In this document: positions 9,471 through 21,349 of the stretch, in pieces | Position numbering within the stretch: position 1 is the stretch's first letter | Layout: each line of letters opens with the position of its first letter | Source: Icerya purchasi | Taxonomy: Eukaryota; Arthropoda; Insecta; Hemiptera; Monophlebidae | Direction of reading: 5' to 3' | DNA: 64,000 nucleotides | NCBI GenBank assembly: GCA_039619475.1 | Contig: CM077115.1 | Location: 495,091,352-495,155,351, forward strand | The notes under the pieces: model-generated | What the model was told of the DNA's origin: nothing | Databases searched by the model: none | Seen by the model: the letters and a program-made list of their open reading frames with translations, nothing else | Made by a program: the position numbers and the translations under genes

Positions 9471-12110
9471 TGTTGTTAAGGTGGTTTATAATTATTTTAA
9501 TTAAGTAAGTAGGAAATTTAGTATTTAACAGTTTTCGTATACAAGTCTTCGATGCCTGCAAGTATCGAAAGCCAAAGTATTTTACTTCGAAAGAGGTTAA
9601 TTTAATGATCAAAAGTTAGTGGCCAAATGATATTTAAAGCCAGGTCAAAAAAAAAAAAAAAAATCTTACAACTTAGAAATTTGGTGGAGGAATGGTGAAA
9701 TATAGGAAAATTGCTAATTCATGCTGATTATATTCCGAATAAATGGAACTATTTCTTTCTCGAATTAAGCCACAACTCTATAATTTGCCTGCTTGGTGTC
9801 GAGGAAACAATTCACTGGTACAATATCGTTGACTAATTAAACTTAAATTTTTTGGAAACCGTAGAACATTAATAATCGATAATTTGTAATTTCGTTTCAC
9901 CTTTCACACAATTTGCATATCCTACATATATAATTAAAATTAGAATCAGAAAATGCCGACCACAATATCGACGCTTCTCTCGCGGGTTTTCTTTTCTAGG
10001 CGTATACGGTGGTTAGTCTGTCATTACAAGGACTTTTTACGGAGATGAAAAAGTTATTTTCTCCTTTGATCGGTATCATGAGCCTCCTACTGAATCGCGT
10101 GAAAGAAAGCGTGTTGCGAAAATATTAAAATTGGCGAATAGGTCAGTGGAAATATTTCATGTGGACCCCACCTGATGTGGAGCTGAAACGGATATAATTA
10201 TATCACAGGTGAGACAGATTCTGAATGGAGTGGAATACGTAAATAGTTAGGATACACAAAGAGACCACCGGGGTAATGCATGAAAAAAGGTTAAAGCGGA
10301 TACGGGGGAAAAATTATTTTCAAAATCAACTCCGTTCGCTGTACTTTGAGTAAATTTACAACTATCATCATTGATGGTAGAGACACAGATTAATCTCTTT
10401 CGCGGTAACCACATCATTCTGTAAATGTTTCTTCGAATAGTTAACCATGTTGGATCACCAATCGTCAAATCTGTCATGCTGCCTCCAGATTATAACGTTA
10501 GGGGATTTGTAAGCACAAGCCGATGCTGCTAACCTTGGAGCTCCAAGAAAAAAACTCCTATAAAAAAAAAAAAAGGCTTTTGTCCAACTTTTTGTTCTAC
10601 AATTAGCCTTCAAAATCTCGCCAAACTGAACGTTGACTTTTGTTGTTACCGATTACACGCCGCGAGAAAATTCTCTACGTTCGAGTAACGCTACACTTTA
10701 GCGTTAGATAAGAGTGAAATATTGGAAAAGCATCGGAGTTTCTCGTGACATTCCGAGATCGGAGACAACAAGCGGCAGGATTGTATATTTGAACGATGAG
10801 TGTGTGTGCGGGATTGAACACATTTAGTCGTTGATCTTATTCGAAAGAGCTGCGTCAAACGCTGAAACTTTTAATTGCGAAATAACGATCTCTAACCTAT
10901 TTAGATATTTTCACGATGAAAGAACTAACTTGTTTTCAGGTGGAAATATGTAATAAATCAGTCTGCGGTTTCGCTATTACATTCATTATTATCATTAGCG
11001 CTATTGGTTCGATAAACGCAGCGGACATTATGTGTGGGATGATATTTCAAAGTTATTTACGTTGTCAAAGTTAATTGTCTATTTGATAATAATGTACGTA
11101 CTTACCAACCTTTGAAACATTCTTAAAATTCTTTTGTTATCTGACTCAAACGACCGTTTCAATTTAATTTCAATTAAATAAACGGGATACTAGGTTAAAG
11201 AAAGAAAAAATAAAAAAGCTTCAAATAGACAGTTTTCCGAATCGTTAAATCGCATTTTCGAATGAAATATGAATTTAAAATTAAAAAAAAACGTGTTGTT
11301 AAATTGCGTACATTTAACATTTTTTTCTGAAAAATAATAATTTAGGGCACACATTTCCTAATTTCGTCTCGGCAGATGATAAAGATTTAATCGAAAATGC
11401 CTAATGTTGTCGAGGAGAGATGATTGAACTTTGTTGATAAATTTACGAGGAGAGTTTCAGAAATAAACACAAAAACTTTGATTATTTATTTATTTTTTTC
11501 GTTTTATTTCATTTTATTTTCTCCTTCTTTCTAAGTGACAAATGCTGCCTAAATTAATAGATATCAGTGTATACGATAAGAATAGCGAGTTACAATTTTG
11601 ACCTCTAAGGGTTTTCCGCATCTCTTCTGCATTAGAAAAATACGAAAGAAGAGAAACAAAATAAAATCAAGCACGTGATGCGATTACTAATATATTCATT
11701 ATTCTATTTTGATTTTATTTTGTAGTATATTTTTGTTATATATTTTTTGGTCTTAATTGTATTCATTTTTTATTTTTGAACTAATTATAATTTTTGCCGA
11801 TGTTATGTTCAGTTCTTGAGGTGATCGAATTTGGAACAGTATAATCTGATTACCTGTAAAAATTGTAGTTAAAAATTAGTTTATAACGCGGTACCTTTTA
11901 ACCGGTTCGTGCGATTGCTGCGTAGATAGAGAAAATATTTTCACACAAAATAAATAAATGTGATAAATTTCTAAATCTTACCGGAAACTTCAGCTTCATC
12001 GTTGATGAATTTACGAGAGAGAATACTTTGAACTTGATCGATAAAAAATAACTATATGTACAGTCAAAACAACATCTTCGAAAAATAGCGCCGATTTCAT
12101 ATGGTTGTAA
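9471..12110. other. Long non-coding stretch with one small ORF
   Basis: No transposon or gene motif was recognised. A run of 16 A near 9647-9662 follows GCCAGGTC and may mark a retroposed 3' end. The small ORF at 10916-11074 is listed separately. Confidence 0.45.
10916..11074 (+). CDS. Small ORF with a hydrophobic, signal-like segment (52 codons)
   Basis: ATG to TAA, beginning MKELTCFQVEICNKS and followed by a hydrophobic core FAITFIIIISAIGSINA and then a short polar tail with cysteines. A polypyrimidine-AG sequence (CTTGTTTTCAG) falls inside the start of the ORF. The segment could therefore instead be read as an exon starting at GTGGAAATA. The surrounding 10.6-11.0 kb has fewer homopolymers than its neighbours. 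It may be a small secreted or membrane peptide, an exon of an unseen gene, or chance. No family was recognised. Confidence 0.2.
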   Translation: MKELTCFQVEICNKSVCGFAITFIIIISAIGSINAADIMCGMIFQSYLRCQS

Positions 12111-12117
12111 TTTATTT

Positions 12118-12215
12118 TTAGTAATTCCAGTAATTTCAGTAATCTTAGTAATTTCAATAATTTCAGTAATTTCAATAATTTCAGGAATTTCAATAATTTC
12201 AGGAATTTTAGTAGT
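12118..12215 (+). repeat. Short-period minisatellite (AATTTCAGT-like, about 9 bp)
   Basis: About ten imperfect units of AATTTCAGT/AATTTCAAT lie in tandem. They create a leucine-rich spurious frame on the minus strand. Confidence 0.85.
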
Positions 12216-12441
12216 AATGCTAGTTTTTTAATTTTTTTCAGCGAATAAGGACAATTTTAAGAGAAAATTTCCCCATCTAGCATTTACCGATAGATATTAG
12301 ACAAATTCTTCAGATCAACGGAAGTATTGAAATTACATCGTGAAATTTGTTATAATAGTTCCCGCCAAAAAAATTCGAATATTTTAGTTATTTATTTGCG
12401 TTGCCCGGTGTGAACGGCGTGGACGCGTATTAGACAATAGT

Positions 12442-12838
12442 CTAAAATGTTTCCAATGAGGGGCTATTTGATTTTGAAATATTCTCGAAATTTGTTGGCT
12501 AGTGAAATAGATCGGTACTGAATTTTTGGAAATGTTAAAAGTAATATTATAAATGTGAAAAATAATATTTGTATAAATTTATGGTTGTATAAATCTATAC
12601 GAAAACAATTATGATATGTGTCTTGCGATTATAATTAAATAGAGAAATACAAGTATTTTAAGAATTTTTTTTTTTTTTTTTTCAAACGATATTTTACTAT
12701 GAATATGAATTTTAACTAATTTTAGCTTTTCTTTCGAGTGAACTTAAATTAAAAATGTCGCCTGATATTATTATCATAAACCCCGTAAATTTTAGCAATA
12801 TTTCGAAACGAAACGGCTCCTCATTGGAAACATTTTAG
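12442..12838. repeat. Inverted-repeat element (CTAAAATGTTTCCAATGAGG ends)
   Basis: The left end reads CTAAAATGTTTCCAATGAGG and the right end is its exact complement. Similarity continues inward for about 55 bp (GGGCTATTTGATTTTGAAAT against a diverged partner). The 397-bp body has no coding potential and contains a run of T near 12665-12682. It fits a MITE or foldback element. No clear target-site duplication was seen. Confidence 0.8.
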
Positions 12839-13079
12839 ATGCTTCCCGCGTATTTGCCAAACTATTGAACATATTGTACGTAAGTGTGTTGTGTCTGAGA
12901 AGACCTTTTAACTGAATTCACGAAATGTCAACGGCTGCGAAATTTGGACGTGTCACAGTGTTTGTCCGCATCGAGCTATACGATAAGAAGGAGAATCAGT
13001 TTTGATTTATTTTTGTCAACATGGTGTTATTAAAAACTACCGTATTTCACCGATATCTTAATGTGTTCATTGGCCGATT

Positions 13080-13315
13080 TAACAATTGTAAAAAAGTAAA
13101 ATAGGTCCTACATATCCTTCATACGAGTATCGTGGATTGTGTAATTAAGCTTTTCATAATGTACTTAAGGTTCTAAGGGATCTGAAGAGAGAATACCACA
13201 GGGCCAGTCCCTTTCTCATGGGATCCGCGCCTTTACTTTCCCAGGTTTCTCTATAGTACTCAATTCAATTTCAGATTAAGTATATCCCTCTGGGACAGAC
13301 AAGAAGTTAAACAAG
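13080..13315 (+). repeat. Dispersed repeat family 2, copy 1
   Basis: This shares with 57500-57745 (opposite strand) an ordered series of blocks: AGTATCGTGGATTGTG, GGGCCAGTCCCTTTCT, ATCCGCGCCTTTACTTT and CAATTCAATTTCAGATT. The first part also matches 29475-29570. It has no coding potential and abuts the R1-like RT relic. Confidence 0.75.
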
Positions 13316-14255
13316 AAAATAGCAGTTGGACGACCAGATAATATATCTAACACATTTGTAAACATATTCAATGAAAAATACCTAGGAGTAAAAACAAAAT
13401 ATATAAATAAATTATTTGAGAAAAGCTACTATCCGGATATATGGAAATTGTCTAGAATCACAATAATACATAAAACCGGTAGACCAAAGAAAGAGTCTAC
13501 GATCGAATTTCAGTAAGATTTATAAGAGAAATGCACATGCTAAGTATAAAGGTCAAAAACTTCTGTGTAACAAGAAATATTATTAATAAAGATCTCAGTA
13601 TGGAGCATTGAAAGGGAAATCAACAGAGTTAGCAATTTGGAATATGTTACACTATCAAAGAATACAAAAATAAATCATACAAAACGGTAATGTTAACTAT
13701 AGACATTATAAAAGCATTTGACAGCATTGACATAAATCAGATAATAAAACTACTGGAAAAATTAAAATTAGACTATAACTTATTGGAGATTCTAAATCAA
13801 TATTATGGTCAAAGGTATATAGTGCAATCAATATAAACAACTACAAAAATCAAGGTACTACACACGTGTAGATACAGGTATATTACAAGGAACGGTTTTA
13901 ATCCGATATTTATGGAATATACTGTTTGCACAGATATATAAGTTAGAATTACCGAACGATGTTAAAATTATAACATTTCTAGACGATTCAGTAAATTATG
14001 GTAGCAGATAGAAATACGGAAAAGTTAGGAAAAAAAATAGCACAATATAAGAATATAAAAGATTTACTAGAAATATATAATCTAAATATGAGAAAAACAA
14101 ATTTGATGATATTCAACTGCAGAAAAATCAACATGAACTTAAATAAATACGGACCACAGTAAAGGACCAAGTAAAATACCTTGGAGTACTGATAGATAAA
14201 AGCCTTAAATTTTACGATCGCTTACATAAATGAAAATATTACGAAATTTATTAAT
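13290..14255 (+). pseudogene. R1-like non-LTR reverse transcriptase, heavily decayed
   Basis: Translating in shifting frames gives the ordered RT blocks of an R1/LOA-type element. KSYYPDIWKLSRITIIHKTG lies near 13420-13480. TIDIIKAFDSIDINQIIKLL near 13700-13750 is palm motif A with its Asp. DTGILQGTVL with LWNILF lies near 13870-13930, where R1 elements have GxPQGS...LWN. IITFLDDSVNYGS near 13970 is the FADD palm motif changed to FLDD. VKYLGVLIDKSLKF lies at about 14172. Many stops and frameshifts and AT drift show it is old. It is 5' truncated, without endonuclease. LWNI after the motif-4 block favours R1-type over Jockey. Confidence 0.72.
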
Positions 14256-14454
14256 ATATTCAGGAAGCTGTTTAACAATTGAACAATCAGATGAATTACA
14301 ACCGAAAAGGAATTGGAATACAGAAAATACAATATCAATTTATATTAATATATAACAGTATGTTAAGATAAGATTAATGATTGTACAATGTGGAGGGGAG
14401 GGAACCAAAACTTAATTGGATGGTTTCTACCGCTAACCACATTAAATCTTTATA

Positions 14455-14516
14455 TGTAAAAAAAAAAATAATAAAAAAAAAATAATAAAAAAAAAATAAT
14501 AAAAAAAAAAAAAATG
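14455..14516 (+). repeat. A-rich tract with AATAAT interruptions
   Basis: Runs of A are broken by AATAAT three times. It may be the 3' tail of the preceding retroelement or of a neighbouring SINE. Confidence 0.7.
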
Positions 14517-14605
14517 GGACAGCAGCGATTTGGATCCGGAACGAGACACGAACTCGTGACCACTGATTTACTGTAGTCAAGCACCTTAATGGTTATTGCA
14601 AAAAT
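14515..14605 (-). mobile_element. tRNA-like SINE fragment (tentative)
   Basis: On the minus strand the order TTAAGGTGCTTGACTACAGT, then GTGGTCACGAGTTCGTGTC, resembles a tRNA-derived SINE head with weak A- and B-box positions (B box usually GGTTCGANTCC, here GAGTTCGTGTC). It adjoins an A/T-rich tract. Only about 90 bp can be argued, and the boxes are imperfect. Confidence 0.35.
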
Positions 14606-14609
14606 TACT

Positions 14610-16490
14610 ATTATTATTTCCTTTTTTTTTTTTTTATCAACTACTGCCTATCGCTACAATGTTCAAAAACACCTGCATTCGTATACGTTCTAAATGTTAT
14701 TAAAAATTTTCTTTTATTTTTGTAGGAAAACAATTACTGCGCGTGTTCCTACCGATAAAACCACATCGTTTGATGAAATTTCTCTTGGAATGGTTTTTGC
14801 TCAAAGTTGTTTGGAAACAATTTCTGATATTGCGGGTAAATAAACAGCGTGCACACGGTGTATGTATCGTGAATGATGCTACAGTGGGGACAGAAGGGTG
14901 GATCTGATTTTTGTGTCAATCAAGAGTGTATACGAAGTCTCGACTTATTAACTATCAACGCGTATCTAAAAAGTTTCTGTTTCGCTGATAACAATTCCTT
15001 ACTAATCACTACCGGAGAAAACATTTAATTCGTACTTTAGATATGGAAAAATTTTGATAGCAGCTATTTGAAATTTTTGCTCGGCAAAAGATTATAAAAC
15101 ATTACCGATTCATTTTAAGTCTTGTTCCGGCTCCATCAAAGTTTCTAATTATGATTTTTTTGTATTTCTCCTATTGTTCATGGTAAATGCAACAAAAGGT
15201 GGTGATCGTCCAACTGTAAGTTAATACCGCGAATTATGTAACCCCGTATAAAAGCGAACCTAAAATGCGAGTTAGTAAAACCGAAAGTTCTGGGTAGGTT
15301 CATTCGCAAAATCATTAATGTTTCGAGCAGCCAAGAAGTATATGATTTTCAGAAATGTTGACGTTAGCGAAAAGCCAGCTCCGAAAACTTTAAAGCAAAG
15401 ATTGATGGTTCTAAAAGTGGTAGCTCCTAATATAACTGTAGAATCCGAATTGATGTTGAAGTATCATTTTAAGAATGCCGTTAAATATTGTATGTTTACG
15501 TGGTGACGCGCTAAAAGTTTAAAACCAACTTGAATTTTGTTGTACACAGTCGGATCGATTTTTTTTTCTTACAGCATGAAACCGGTGTTGGCAAAAATCA
15601 GTTGACATGGAAATCTTCAGTAGTTCACGATGTCCTCGTGCGTAACAACTACCGTTCGCTCCATGTTAATGAGCAATATTTTAGTGAACACACTTTTGGC
15701 TATCAGTGTGCGATCTACGTGAAAACAACGCTGGTCTTTTTTGCCGAGGAATCGAATCAAAGAGCTTCCGTGATTATTTTAATAGGCACATCGATTTTCC
15801 GTATATATTGCAGAGTGGCAATTGAAGAAAAAAAGCAAGTGTAATCCGAAACCATGCATTACCAGAGACACTTACAGAAAGATCCAATGATCTAGAGCTA
15901 AGAAGGCAGGAGCTTGGCGTGGCCGACTGATTATTAATGCGTTGTTGAGATTTTTCGTTGTGTTTTGTGAAATAATTGCTCGGATTTAGCCTTTTGAGAG
16001 AATACGTAAAGTCATTAGAGATGTGATAATGTTGCGACATCGTTTCGAAAATAAAAAGCCATTGGACAATATTCGTCCGGCCTTTATTACATCAACAGGT
16101 ATGTCGAATAGAGTTGTATGCTGTTAATGCGGCATTAGAATACTCAAGAAATTACCAAAATACAAGGTATACACTAGAGAATGTCAAAAAAAATTAAAAA
16201 ATATTTTCCCGAAAAAACCGTCCTATTTCAAAGCGAAGGTCACAGGAGAATAAAAGAAGAAGAAGTCAAGAAGCCGTAATAGTTTCCAAGTGGATTCGAG
16301 GAAACGGAAGAAGCAAATTGAAATTGTGGAGAACGTGCGATATACATAAGAAAATGTTGAATAAATGGGAGACATAGCAATAGGTTGGCCAGCGTTAAGG
16401 CAAATAGTGCGATTAAAAAATCTGTCAATGTCCGTGGCTCGGAATTGTCGTAGCTGGATAATAAATATTTGCAGAGTTAGATTTACTATC
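14610..16490. other. Non-coding stretch, nothing recognised
   Basis: Open frames at 15318-15506, 15530-15844 and 15774-16040 show no family motif or splice context. No repeat arms were found. Confidence 0.4.
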
Positions 16491-16499
16491 GTACTTTCA

Positions 16500-17160
16500 T
16501 CTGACTTATTTGTGAATAATAAGTGTAGAACTACTCCAACACGGGATCACTGATAGCGAAAGGCGCATTTGAAAGAATGTATCGCGAGCTGATCTAAAGC
16601 CATTCCATCGGGATATGAAGAACAAAGGGGATAAAGGGTCGGGACTGCAGACCAGTTGGGTAGGAGGAGCCGAGTGAATAAAATATTGTGAGAGTTCCGC
16701 GCTCACAGGCGATTTTTTAAGTAAGGCTCTGCGCGACACTCTTTCTGGTTGGTTGCCACCATGGTTCGCTGTTGATTTGGCGCAAAACTCGGAACTACAT
16801 TTCCGGTTCCATTTCAACAGAGAGTAAAGAAGAAAAGAAAAAAGTAGCGGTTAGTTTGTGCCATCCGGAAATTAAGCGGCCAGCTAAAACACGTGTTTGT
16901 TCCCTGGTATTCCGGTATGCTCTAGAATCTGTATGAACGATACCGGACGTTCTATCCTGGCTAGTTGGAGCGGGAGATTCTTAATACATACAGCTAGAGA
17001 GGATCGCTTGATGAAAGTTTTAAGGACACTACGGAATTTGAAGCGCAGTAATAGTTTTTGGCCGCTTAGTTTGTGACAATGCTGCAAGCGTGGCAGTAGC
17101 ATACAATTCGGCATCCAAGACTGTGATATCGTGGAGTCGTATGGCATATGTATCGTTTAG
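16500..17160 (-). pseudogene. RNase H and C-terminal fragment of an I/Jockey-type element
   Basis: Minus-strand frames from 17150 read VLDAELYATATLAAL, the RNase H AELYA block with the catalytic Glu, then SLKTFIKRSSLAVCIKN, then SFIQILEHTGIPGNKH, which matches the usual PGHxGIxGNExAD end of the domain. Further down, RWNGFRSARDTFFQMRL resembles the region before the C-terminal zinc-knuckle of I-type elements, but that part is weak. The catalytic AELYA and HTGIPGN blocks are well kept. The frame is broken between them. It is a different sequence family from the C-rich I-like copies A-D. Confidence 0.6.
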
Positions 17161-17519
17161 CATATGTACAAGTTGTGATAGACATTAGCTTGCATTCAGA
17201 GTATCTCTACTGTTTCTAGCATTCGAATAGGTCTCATATCATGCTGAAACATATGAAATTGTATTCAAATTCTTCGTAATCGCGGGGTAGAATTTTCTTA
17301 GAAGGCAGCCTAGTTGATTAGACAGTGACGTTGGGTTAGAATAAAGTTCAGAAGTTATATTGAAAATCATCACTTATCGTAGACGAGTACAAATAATAAT
17401 GATAAGAAAAAGATGGTATAATTTATTTTCTTAATTTCTCTCGGAGTACTGGAAAATAAGTGACATTGAGCAGCATTTCTAACGACAGCTTTATATGAAA
17501 AAAATTCGTCCTTGAGGAG

Positions 17520-17762
17520 GAAAGCGGTCAATAGCCGCCCGGTGAAGATGCTAATGAATTACGACCCCGAAGGAAAACGGCCACAAGGTGGTAGACCGAA
17601 AAGAAGACGGCGGATGGACTCTGCCAAAAGAGACACACGAGAGAAACTTCTGTCGGGATAGATGGTGTCAAGGACCGCAGGAAATGGAAAAGAACGAGCG
17701 CCGAAAAGTGCCCCCCCCCCACCCCGGGAAAACAACGCTAATAAAGGAGAAAAATTCTTTCT
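17520..17762 (+). pseudogene. RTE-type element, extreme C-terminal fragment and 3' end
   Basis: In plus-strand frames, YDPEGKRPQGGRPKRRRRMD is followed by KRDTREKLLSG and, after a frameshift, DGVKDRRKWKRTSAEK and PTPGK. This is the conserved basic tail of RTE/L2-like reverse transcriptases (GKRPxGRPxxRWxD...DRxxWR...ADPTPGK). The fragment ends in AATAAAGGAGAAAAATTC. It is a severe 5' truncation, as expected for target-primed insertion. It includes a run of ten C at 17711-17720. Confidence 0.75.
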
Positions 17763-17764
17763 TT

Positions 17765-18838
17765 ATACTTCTCAGTCCGGATACTTTCGAGTATTTCAAA
17801 TAACGAAAAAGAAATGATGTTCTCGGCCATAAATAAAAAGCCTTTCAAAAGTTCGCTTCTTCGCCGTTCATATGTTTCGTGTCTTACATCAGTGGGCGGA
17901 TTTTCGTGATTTTTTTGCGTTCCGCTTATGCATCTAAATAGAAAAATGTCGAAAATAGGTGGTGTAAATTTCGAAATAAATCGTGCAAAATTGGTCCGCA
18001 TTTTGAATTTTCTTTCAACTTTTAAATTGTGTCTTGCATTGAAGCAGTCAGTTGATGTGAATTAAAGGTTCCTTTTTAAAGGCAGAACTCGATTTCGGAT
18101 GTTTATGTAATCAATGAAATGGGAGCTATAAAATTTTTAGTTTCAAAATTTGCACAGGACAAGTTGGCGAACAACACTGATTTGGTTTGCAAATGTCATG
18201 AAATTGGACAACTTTTTTACGTACATAAACTTACGACTTCACAAAATTCTTTTATAACAAACCTAATCGACAAAAATGTCGCTACTCTTTCAACGATTTC
18301 TAGTCAAGACGGAAGAGCACCGAGTAGTCTGCGTGGACAAAATATGCTTAAACAGAACTCTTGAAGTCGGCGTTTTGCAACCGGGATATTAGTATCTCGT
18401 GGCAGTGCGAGGAAATTAACTTTTCAACCAGATTCAATATTCTTACATCGGCTTTGTTAAAGTAACAACATTTTCCGAGTAAAAAAGTTTGAAAAACATA
18501 CGTAAAAAGACGTGTTTCCACATGTTTCGGCGACTTAATTGATGTTTTTTAAAATTAATCAGTCAGAAATGATAAATAACGGGGACCGCACGAAAGGAGG
18601 TGAACGAGCAACGCGAGCAGGGCTTAAGTCCACTGGGTAAATTTAAAAAAAATGTAACTAAACAATAAGGATGTAATATGATCTACGAAATTTTATAAAA
18701 CAAGTTCAGTCAAGTATGACGTTTCATGCGCTCAGGGTTACTCCGTATGTTAACTTAAAGATAACCATAATATTTATATTCACATAATATGCTAAATTCA
18801 AAGCAAAAAAATCTGATTTTTCGCTCTACATTCACGCA
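17765..18838. other. Non-coding stretch, nothing recognised
   Basis: An 81-codon frame at 18119-18364 shows no recognisable motif and is not annotated as a gene. Confidence 0.45.
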
Positions 18839-18842
18839 TTTT

Positions 18843-19215
18843 TGAACTTTTCGCCAACTTTGAAAGCTTCGTTAATCGTTTTTGAAAAATATCAATCTTT
18901 CCAACAATATATCACATGTTCCGGAAAAAGAAATATTTTCTCTCAAAAATTTCGAGCTTGTTGGAAACCCGGATGTTCTAAACTGAAGAAATATACGAAT
19001 ATTCACGGCGCAAGGAAGGGGCTGCACTTTAGGTTACACACTTTTTGAACTTTTCGCGAACTTTGAAAGTTTCGTTAAGGTAATGTGAAATGTGGGTTCG
19101 TTTTCGACAAATAGCGCGCGACCTTTCAAACAATATATCATCATGTTCCCGAAAAAAAAAAAAAAAAAAAAATCAAAACTTTCAAGCTTTCGGCGCTCCG
19201 GGTGTCTAAAAATAC
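18843..19215 (+). repeat. Diverged tandem duplication, about 203-bp period
   Basis: Unit 1 starts at 18843 and unit 2 at 19046. Both begin TGAACTTTTCGC(C/G)AACTTTGAAAG and go on to AACAATATATCA, ATGTTCC(G/C)GAAAA and a TTTC(G/A)AGCTT block, then GGTGTCTAAA or GATGTTCTAAA. Unit 2 has a run of about 21 A where unit 1 has AAAAAGAAA. No coding potential. Confidence 0.75.
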
Positions 19216-19334
19216 CAAGTTGTAAGCTTGACTGTGGTTTTGCTATAAATCGGTCTTTTGTTCGTACCTTTGAGGTACGTTTTGGTTTTATGTACTTTTT
19301 TACTTGGCCTATTGTTTAGATGAACGTAATTTTT

Positions 19335-19745
19335 TTGCTGTATTTGAACCCAAAGTGGGCTGGTCTATATAATTCTTTAACCCCCCGGTATTTTTTGCTT
19401 TTAAGAAAGAACTTCTGCATTTTGTTTTATATTTTGAATTTCACTTTTAAAGGTTTATCTCGTGACGAGTTATGATTTTTTAAAGGTGATTTTTAACATC
19501 GTTTTATATTCCATTTTATATGTTCTTGACGGTTTTTGGTTTTTTTTTTGGCGCTCAGTGTAATCGGACGGCTTCAGGTTACAGTTATGGTTTTAAAGGG
19601 AATTTTTAACTGTAATTTATGATCCGATTTTGAAGTTTCCAAGTTAAACAGTTCGCGAGTTATTGCATATTTTAATTGAATATTTTTGTCGTTTCTGAAC
19701 CATCTTATTAGGATTCTCGTACACTATATACGTACGGAATCCTAA
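19335..19745 (+). repeat. Dispersed repeat 'X', copy 1, ending in a hairpin
   Basis: This aligns along its length with the complement of 27660-28160. Shared blocks include TTTTGTTTTATATTT(T/C)GAATTTC, CTTTTAAAGG, TAATTTATGAT, and TTTTTGTCGTTTCTGAACCA followed by TCTTATTAGGATTC. The right end is a stem-loop (GGATTCTCGTAC ... GTACGGAATCC). It lies upstream of a hairpin element, in the same relative order as copy 2. Its class is unknown. Confidence 0.75.
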
Positions 19746-20159
19746 AAACAAATATACACGACTTAATAAGAATTTAAAATACCAACAATTTAATTTTATC
19801 AAGAAATATTAGGGTTTTTTTTTTTTTGTAGAGGGTGCGTTAATTAGCAAATTTTTTGGGATGTGCAATATAAAAAATGTTGGGTTACGCCAGTGGCCCA
19901 TTACTGACGATAAATGTATATTTGTGAATGCACCTAATCAAAATTTCCTTTTTGTCAGAAACGATTCTGTTTTCCGTTTATTTTCATTCAGCTCTTACTA
20001 GTATGAAAATTTTGCATTTTTAATTTGGTCGAAAAATAGATTTCTTCGAAAAGAAAAAACGTAATAAATAAAAGTGTAGTCTATTAACAAATCGTGTCGT
20101 TCTATTTCCACATAATTTCCGCGCCAGCAGATATTTAAAAAATACAAATATAATATAAA

Positions 20160-20450
20160 TAAATTCCTTAATAAAAAATAAAAATATAAATATAAAATAA
20201 TTCACTTTAATAAAAAATTAAATACATATTGTTTTAGAAACGTTTTCGGGCATAGCCTATCATCAGATATAACATATTAGATGCCCGAAAACGTTTCTAA
20301 AATAAGATAATTTATTATAGTAAATTATTTTTTATTTATATTTTTGTTTATTATTAAAGAATATTTATATTATATTTATAAATTTTAACAAACAGGTCGT
20401 GTATTATATTTAATAAAAGTTAATGATGTTTCAACAGATTTTAATAATAA
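20160..20450 (-). repeat. Hairpin element family 3, locus 1
   Basis: A palindrome centred near 20270. The left half contains AGAAACGTTTTCGGGCAT and the right half ATGCCCGAAAACGTTTCT, and A/T-rich arms extend the pairing by about 60 bp. The tail AACAAACAGGT followed by TTCAACA near 20390-20440 is shared with locus 2 (23345-23385). No coding capacity. Confidence 0.8.
20236..20268 (-). ncRNA. Hammerhead-ribozyme-like core, locus 1
   Basis: On the minus strand: CTGATGA, then T, then AGGC-TAT-GCCC, then GAAAACGTTT. This matches the order CUGANGA, stem II, GAA, and a short self-complementary stem III (AACGTT). One extra base sits between CTGATGA and stem II, and stem I pairing is poor here. The call is inference from motif order only; cleavage is untested. 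Confidence 0.3.
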
Positions 20451-20454
20451 CTCC

Positions 20455-21260
20455 AGTCGTTGGCTATGCTCGATTGTAAGTATTATAAAACTGCGAAAAA
20501 AGTATTTGGTAAAAGGTCCGCTAATCAGTTTCGTATAGTAGTTGGAGAGCCTTTTTTTTTTTCTAATGTAGAATAATACGGAGAACCCCTTCCTTTTCGG
20601 CGATTTTAGCCGAATTATTACGTCGAAACATCATTACTACTTTTTTAAATAACTTTTTGTGTAGAAATAAGGCAGGGCAGAAATGTCTCCTGACGAGTAG
20701 AGATTCTTTTTAAATAAGTTGAAAGTGAAAGAAAAATTAAAAAGAAGCAAATCAATACACACTATTATATAATTAAACATTAAACAAAACCTTATAAGAA
20801 ATCACGATCCTAGTAAATTGTTCGAATTTCTTTTATGATGCTTTTTTTTCCTTTTTTCTTTCTTTGTTTAATTATTATTTGCATTGTTTTTCTTAACTTA
20901 GCCGATTATATATTATTATTTTTTTGTTTTCTTCGAGCCTTTTTTAATATTTTTATTTGGTCGATTTAATTTCGTCCCGGCAACAGTGAAACAGGGCGGT
21001 CATTACGTCGAACAAATGAAGAGATTGATGCAGTCGTCAACTGCCTCAGATTATCAAAAGGGAATAATACTACTGTAGTAAAAAGCATGTTTAACATTGG
21101 CCAGCTTGTTTTTTTTTTTTATTTCGAATCTCTTTCGCAACATCATCAATTTTCATTAAACCGGATTTTTCGTCGGACAATAATTCATTTCTTACGCATT
21201 ATTTATGTTAGTGAACCAGCCTGAAGGATTTATAACTTGGGGTCGTGTAGTGTATTAATT
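20455..21260. other. Non-coding stretch, nothing recognised
   Basis: Only poly-T runs (near 20550 and 21110). No coding or repeat-arm signal was found. Confidence 0.45.
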
Positions 21261-21349
21261 TTGGACACTATTAAAATAAATAAATACCAAAACAACAAAC
21301 AAAAATAGGTAATAAGTAATTTTCTTTAATAAATAAAATGAATACCCTA

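Noticed and set aside
12011..12193. Leucine-rich minus frame
   Set aside because: Translation of the AATTTCAGT-type array.
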